This document shows, in pieces, positions 58,372 to 64,000 of a stretch of DNA of 64,000 nt. The translations under genes and the position numbers were made by a program. Source of the DNA: Pogostemon cablin (taxonomy: Eukaryota; Streptophyta; Magnoliopsida; Lamiales; Lamiaceae); contig CM043000.1 in the NCBI GenBank assembly GCA_023678885.1, forward strand, positions 21,498,729-21,562,728, given 5' to 3'. How positions within the stretch are numbered: the first letter of the stretch is position 1; each line of letters opens with the position of its first letter. A model generated the notes under the pieces. The model was not told the DNA's origin and made no database searches. It worked only from the letters and a program-made list of their open reading frames with translations.

Positions 58372-61080
58372 TCAATCCTCGGAGGCGGAGGAAGTACATG
58401 ATAAATAAAAATCACTTAGGAGTTTAAGATTAAGGCTTGTCAACACCTCCTGTTCCACCAATTCCTTAAACTCATCATATATCATTACTGAATAGAATTC
58501 AATTTGAACGTGAAGGCCATCATCCCCGAAACTCTGTCGTTGCTCCAGCAATCTAGCAGCTGAAACAGCAAGAGAACAGCTGCCATCAATCACCCTAACA
58601 TGTTCAAGTGTCGGTATTTCTCCGATACCCAAAGGGATCTCATTCAACTCACTATCATCAAGAACAAGTTTCTCCAGGACTGGGAAATGAGAGCTGTCTG
58701 CTTGCCATCGAATCAGACCAGCACACTTGTGAATCTTGAGAAGCTTTAGGCGCAAGAATTCACCATCAACAGGGTTCCATTCAGGTCCCACCACCCCATC
58801 CTCGAGCAAAATGAGAACTTCAAGATGGGGCAACGAACCAATCATTGTCAAGTCTTCACACTGAATTCGACAGCCACTCAAAGTCAAGTTCCTGAGAGAT
58901 AAAGGGAACGACAGGTTCTGTGCCAATCGATCACGATCAACCACATAATCCGATAAACACAGTGATTCAACTTTGGCTAATCCGACAAGATTGTATTGGC
59001 AATGGTTAAGCATCCAAGCTTTATGGCCTATGTCTAAATCCTTCATGCCGGGCATTGTTTTGCAGGCTTCCTCACTAAAGCTGAAACCGTATATTCTCTT
59101 TAGCGTCTGCAGGTTTGGCAAAACAGTGCCACTCGGAGGAGGACTAATAAAGCTAATTCCTGCGCACTCAATATGTCGAATCTGCCGCATCTTCCAAATT
59201 TCAGATGGTAGTTTAACTCCAAACCCGCGAATATATAATGTTTGCAGATTCCAGAACAGAGATACTGATGAAGAGAACCGTCGTAAAAACTCGCATGAGA
59301 TGAATCTCAAGTTAAATTGTTGAAAAAGAATATCAACACCACAATCAACTCCTTCCATTACCCTCAACAATCTTAAACTCGACTCTAACTTGTGATAAGA
59401 CTCATGTTTGCAGATTATAGAACGGGTAAACAATTTCCGTGATGCATAAATACCATAAATATGTGTCCGGACTACAACGCGGCGTGTCTTCGTACGAGCA
59501 GGATCAGAATCCCTCAAAATGTGAAAGATCTTCTCTTTTTGAGAAACCTTGATACAATAATCTCTTACAAGATCATGAATCATGCAACTTTTGGATGTTC
59601 CTTCAAAATCATGTACTAAAACCAGCAGATTCCGGTCAATCAAGTCCTTGATGTAACCTTCAGCAACCTGCTCCAAGCTTCGGAGTTTATCCGGTTTTAC
59701 GAATCCCTCGGAAACCCAAAGTCTGATTAGCCGGGAAACCGGAATGTTATAGTCCTCTGGGAATACACCCAAATACAGAAAACATGGCTTTAGACACATT
59801 GGCAAATGATTATAACTAAACGATACTACCTCTAAGCATTCACTATTCTCTCCTGAATAAAGAATTGAGCTTAAATCATTTGCAACGTATTCCCAATATC
59901 CAAGCACCCTAGGTGATTTTCGAAGAAGCCCCCCAACCACAACAATTGACAACGGAAGTCCACTGCACTTTTTAGCTATATTCCATCCTATCTCCTCTAA
60001 TTCAGGTGGGCAAACTACTTCTTTCCCAAAAACACTCTCACAAAACAAATTCCAACTTTGATCACCATCCAACAAGTCCAATGCAAGACTCAAGGAGCCA
60101 AAATAATTAGCCACGCTTGATATCCTACTAGTTACGATGATCCGACTACTGTTATGATGATCCGGAAAGAAAAACTTCACCTCATCCCAAACTTCGACGC
60201 TCCACATATCATCAAGTGTAATCAAATATCTCCTGCCTGCTAATGTTTTGTGCAGTTTTTCACCTAATACATGTTCACCTTCATTTTCACTAAAGGACAA
60301 TATTCCTAGGCAAGAAAGAATTTCTACAAGAATTCTCTTCGCACTGTACTCTTGAGATATAGTAACCCAAGCACGAATATCAAAGTATTGCACTGTAAGT
60401 AAATTTTCATAAGCATTTCGAGCAAGTGTAGTCTTACCGATACCACCCATACCAGTGATGGGGATTACTTTTCGATCAGATTGTTGTCCAGTGAGCCAAT
60501 CCAAAAGCTGATGCAAGTAGGCGTCGAATCCCACCATACTAGTCTTTCTGTTGGTTGGAAATCTTGATGATGAAGCCTCAGCAATGGAAGAATCCTTAAC
60601 TTCAAGAGTCCTTCTTGCCTTCTTAATAACCTTTTTCACTTTTCCCTTGATAGCATCCATTTTTTTCAGAATTTTTTGCAGATGGAGCTTCACTCTACTT
60701 AGGTTGTTCATCTCTCCAGCCTTCAAAGCCTTTTGCTTCTTTCTCTTCTTGTAAAACACCAACGGCAGACACGAGGAACCAGTCATGTCAGAGGAATACA
60801 GTACAGAGTACTCTGCCAGAAGTTGATCTGCTATGTGGGATTCGATTAGATCTTCCGCCGCATGAGCTGCAGATGCAATTCGGCTTTCCAAATCTTCTAC
60901 ATATATTTTGCTTATATCTCCATAAGAATTACAGTTCTCTACAAACTCCAGAAAGAAATCTAGGTTATCACCAAGAGATTTAATCTGCTCTTCATCAAAA
61001 GATGTTGAAAAGCGAGGATGATTGTTGATGTTGTCCAAAGTGTTGATCAGAGACACCACAGCAGTATACGCAGCTGCCAT
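58372..61080 (-). CDS. R1-type CC-NB-LRR disease-resistance protein, intact (NLR6)
   Basis: A single exon encodes 902 residues from the ATG at 61078-61080 (MAAAYTAVVSLINTLDNIN), the start shared by the family; an ATG 4 codons upstream is less likely. Coiled coil with HAAEDLIESHI (about 80), basic linker (KKRKKQKALK), NB-ARC with P-loop GMGGIGKTT (about 207), kinase-2 YLITLDDMW (about 288), RNBS-B RIIVTSRIS, GLPL CSGLPLSIVV (about 373), RNBS-D CFLYLGVFPED, MHD-equivalent MIHDLVRDYC (about 500), then LRRs to about 880. No lesion was seen. RNBS-B has TSR where NLR3 has TTR. It is the best candidate, with NLR3, for an active receptor here. Confidence 0.93.
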   Translation of the reverse strand: MAAAYTAVVSLINTLDNINNHPRFSTSFDEEQIKSLGDNLDFFLEFVENCNSYGDISKIYVEDLESRIASAAHAAEDLIESHIADQLLAEYSVLYSSDMTGSSCLPLVFYKKRKKQKALKAGEMNNLSRVKLHLQKILKKMDAIKGKVKKVIKKARRTLEVKDSSIAEASSSRFPTNRKTSMVGFDAYLHQLLDWLTGQQSDRKVIPITGMGGIGKTTLARNAYENLLTVQYFDIRAWVTISQEYSAKRILVEILSCLGILSFSENEGEHVLGEKLHKTLAGRRYLITLDDMWSVEVWDEVKFFFPDHHNSSRIIVTSRISSVANYFGSLSLALDLLDGDQSWNLFCESVFGKEVVCPPELEEIGWNIAKKCSGLPLSIVVVGGLLRKSPRVLGYWEYVANDLSSILYSGENSECLEVVSFSYNHLPMCLKPCFLYLGVFPEDYNIPVSRLIRLWVSEGFVKPDKLRSLEQVAEGYIKDLIDRNLLVLVHDFEGTSKSCMIHDLVRDYCIKVSQKEKIFHILRDSDPARTKTRRVVVRTHIYGIYASRKLFTRSIICKHESYHKLESSLRLLRVMEGVDCGVDILFQQFNLRFISCEFLRRFSSSVSLFWNLQTLYIRGFGVKLPSEIWKMRQIRHIECAGISFISPPPSGTVLPNLQTLKRIYGFSFSEEACKTMPGMKDLDIGHKAWMLNHCQYNLVGLAKVESLCLSDYVVDRDRLAQNLSFPLSLRNLTLSGCRIQCEDLTMIGSLPHLEVLILLEDGVVGPEWNPVDGEFLRLKLLKIHKCAGLIRWQADSSHFPVLEKLVLDDSELNEIPLGIGEIPTLEHVRVIDGSCSLAVSAARLLEQRQSFGDDGLHVQIEFYSVMIYDEFKELVEQEVLTSLNLKLLSDFYLSCTSSASED

Positions 61081-64000
61081 TTCTAACCTCAAGCAACAAG
61101 GGAGACGAGATTTGATTGGTTTTAGTTTTAGTTTTAGTTTTAGTTAAAACGGAAGCTGTTTTCTCACTGTCAGCAACCAATAACTCGCCTCAATTATTTA
61201 GTATTTTTTATTTTCCAAGTTGTTTGACTAATAATGATGAATGTTATGTCGGTGAGAGGATTGAAATTTGAAATTGGTTAGCAACCACAGATATTTATTT
61301 GGGCTTGCCCAGGATTTTATTAAATAAGCCCAAGTATTGTTATTTGCATAAATGATGGGTTACATATTAAAAATAAGAGTTAAGTGGAAGAAAAACTTGT
61401 AAATTATTTCTCAAAATTCAATTTTAAACATAACAGCAAACTCATCAAATATAGCTGATATTTTTTCAAAAGTGGGATTAATCTTTTGTAAAAATTTGAT
61501 TTATTGTGCAACAATGATTAAAAGTAGATATACATTTATACGTATTTGATCAGGTTGATATTACATAGTCCAAATTATTTGATCAGGTGGAAGGTTTTCG
61601 TTTGGAATTAGTATTTTATACCTTCTTGTTGACTCAACTTGGGATGTTTAACTTATGACGTTGAGATTTGAGAAGCAGATTTGAAAATGTGAATTTGGTG
61701 TTTCCTGTCTGAATTAAAAAAACAAAAGGATGTCACAGTACTGTCAATACATGCTAACTCCATTGATGTTGTTGCATGTAGACCATTCAAGGGTTAAGCA
61801 TTTTGCCTTAATAAATATTAGCCTTGAAAAAGATTAAATTGTACTATGTATTTGTAATAATTGCCACATGTTAAACATTTGTGTCGGTTTACACTTTTTT
61901 TTATTTGTAACAGTCCCTAAAACACCATTTGTTGCAAGATTAAATATTGTAATTGAGGTCACTAGTATTAGACTAATAATGGATATCAAAAGTATTCTAG
62001 GAAATCATCGCTAATTTTAAATTAATTTATTGAGATTAATTTATTAATTTAAAAAAGTATATTTTCTCCCGCAACGTTACCATGTGAAATTGTCATGATT
62101 TTGATCACGTTGATAATGCTTAATCATTAGCTATTGGAGTACGATTTAAACAAATGTATTTAAGTTGACAAATTCAATCGACCCAACATTATTTTATCTT
62201 TTAATAAAAAATAAAATAAAAAATTAGGAGATGTCGACCCATTTTTTCTTTAATATTAGTAAGAAATAATAATATGGATTTAAGAGACTTCAACCTAATA
62301 TTTCATTTTTACCAACGACAAATTTTCCTGACTTCTAATGTAATTTTGCAAGCGTGAATTAAGAAAAAATATCTTTTTAAAGTATAAATACTTCCTATTT
62401 TAGTAGATAATAATTATCTTTCCATCACAATTATTGTAAACACTTCGAAATTGTTGGTACAGAGTGTTCGTTATTTTTGAGATGGAGTAACTAATGAAAA
62501 TCTTAAAAAGTATTTCCTCCATCCGTTTTCAAGGGTTCCAATTTATTAGAGAAAAATGATATCAAAGAAAGCGGACAAATGAGTACCTTATAATATTTTC
62601 ACGGATAGATCTAGAAAAAATAATTTAAGGATACATGTGATTATATAAATATTCATTCTGTCTTTAAAATATAATGTATGCACGTATTTGTTGACACTAA
62701 GTTTTAAAAACAAATGATTTTGGTGTAACATGTAAGAAAAAATAAGATTTTTTGGATAATTTAACTAATTAAAATGTATTATACTTTAACTAAATTGTCT
62801 GTGTAAAATGTGACATTTTTATAATAATATTATAGTATTATAAGGTAATTGATATTGTGTGTTACTTTTATTTTTGTTGTATGCAAGTTTTAAGAACGAA
62901 TAAAAAAGAAATGTGTGTAAGTATTTTGAGGATGGAAGGGATATAGTATTCAAAATCATACAATAAAAAAAGGTTATATACCCATGACATGACCATCGAA
63001 TTTTCAAAGTAATTTATCATTAATTTATAGCATAAATTTATGAAAATAGCAGAGTATAAATTTGGGTTGAAATTAATGATTTAAGAGAGCAAACTAATAT
63101 TGTTTATATATATATATTAAATTATTATTTTATTTTTTGAATTTTGAAAATACAACTGTAACCCTTTTCCACCCTGCCCCCACCTCTAATATTCTCATGA
63201 GATTTCTCCAATTTATTCAATGAATTTTGTAGTGTGAAGAATTATTGAATAAACCCTGCGTTGTGATTAAATAACAGGCAATTTTTAAACATGTCGTTAT
63301 CATGACATCAAATAAATCTGTATAATTTACTGAACATATCTTCTCCTGTCTTTTTGAATGAAAATTGTTGACTCGCAACGAGGGCATTTCTGTAATTGTA
63401 ACATGTGGCCAACATTTTTCCAACTGACTCGCTAGCTGACACGCCACACTAAGCGTAAATCCCAGCAGGCCCGGCATTAGAGATGTCCCGGTGGTCTACA
63501 GCAATGGACCCCACATTTGTAATGATACCTTTATATATAATAGGGTCTAATGATTTAAGCCAATCAAATTTAAATAATTTTAATTTTAAAATTCACCAGC
63601 TAATTAAATTTATTTAAGCTCAATTTCAATTAGTTAAATGTTTTAATTTTAAAACTCACCAGCTAATTCAACGTTAAAAATATTTTAAAGCCCACATCTT
63701 TTTTATTACTACATATGTAAAATTAGGTACTTGAAGCATCAAATTTACATCCTCATCCTCAATTTTTCTTGTATATTATTTATTTGAATGCATGTACCTT
63801 AAGAAATTGAAACGTTTTGATTATGAAATTTATAAGAGTATAATATAAATTTAAAAAAATTTAGGGCCTTAATTTCTCATTTTGCCATAGCCCCTTAATT
63901 GTCGGGGCCCGGAATCCCAGTATACACGTATTTTCATCCCATATTTATGAATACAGCCGTGATATACACTACAATTCATTTCGAATTAAAGGCACCACAA
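61081..64000. other. AT-rich intergenic DNA downstream of the NLR cluster
   Basis: The first part is the presumed NLR6 promoter, with four TTTTAG repeats at 61121-61144. A direct repeat of about 27 bases (TTTTAATTTTAAAATTCACC and its near copy) lies at about 63575-63603 and 63639-63668. A TA-rich microsatellite is near 63102-63118. I found no coding region that resembles a protein family. Confidence 0.5.

Noticed and set aside
63217..63477. An 86-codon open frame on the - strand
   Set aside because: No motif, no supporting splice or promoter signals; likely chance.
1..64000. tRNA or rRNA genes
   Set aside because: I saw no convincing cloverleaf or rRNA-like stretch on either strand by eye; a tRNA scan would be decisive.

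Overview
This is a plant nuclear sequence, most likely from an asterid eudicot and perhaps the Lamiales. The inference rests on AT-rich DNA with GT-AG introns, a CYP71D-type P450, R1-like CC-NB-LRR genes, Stowaway-like MITEs, and Copia, LINE and endogenous caulimovirid insertions. No database search was possible, so the species is not claimed.

Region 1 (1-8830): the 3' two thirds of a galectin-domain beta-1,3-galactosyltransferase gene on the + strand. It is broken by several frameshifts and one stop. Its first visible intron holds a young Copia element on the - strand (LTRs that look identical, 5-bp target duplication) and a 254-bp MITE. Region 2 (9188-10710): an AAA-ATPase of the AATP1/BCS1-like plant family on the + strand, with a disturbed reading frame in its N-terminal part. 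Region 3 (11129-17882): a 12-exon - strand gene for a DDT-domain chromatin protein (DDR4 type). All exon phases join and give 874 residues. The AAA-ATPase and DDR4 genes converge.

Region 4 (about 20300-44000): a duplicated P450-transporter neighbourhood. An intact two-exon CYP71D-like gene (- strand, 502 aa) is followed by a gutted remnant of a nodulin-like MFS transporter gene, then a P450 pseudogene (second exon only, one stop codon), then a decayed endogenous pararetrovirus (31680 to about 39350), then an intact MFS transporter gene (- strand, 555 aa). Blocks at 26100-29095 and 40528-42560 align with each other, pointing to tandem duplication of a P450+MFS unit followed by deletion and insertion. 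The viral copy still shows a tRNA-Met-type primer site, coat protein, movement protein, protease, reverse transcriptase/RNase H, a possible transactivator region and a pregenomic promoter with two as-1-like boxes. Coat protein lies ahead of movement protein, as in cavemovirus/solendovirus-type genomes. It has many stops and frameshifts.

Region 5 (45049-61080): a cluster of six related R1-type CC-NB-LRR immune receptor loci. Two are intact single-exon genes (50418-53108 and 58372-61080, both -), one is nearly complete with three lesions (46768-49484, +), and three are degraded or internally deleted. A 5'-truncated LINE with a 14-bp target duplication sits just 3' of the third-named locus. Region 6 (61081-64000) is AT-rich intergenic DNA with no gene that I can support.

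I saw no operon-like or wholly new system. The most interesting items are the recombination history of the P450-MFS-virus block, the endogenous virus and its control region, a palindrome/duplication at the P450 pseudogene breakpoint, and the graded series of intact-to-dead NLR copies.
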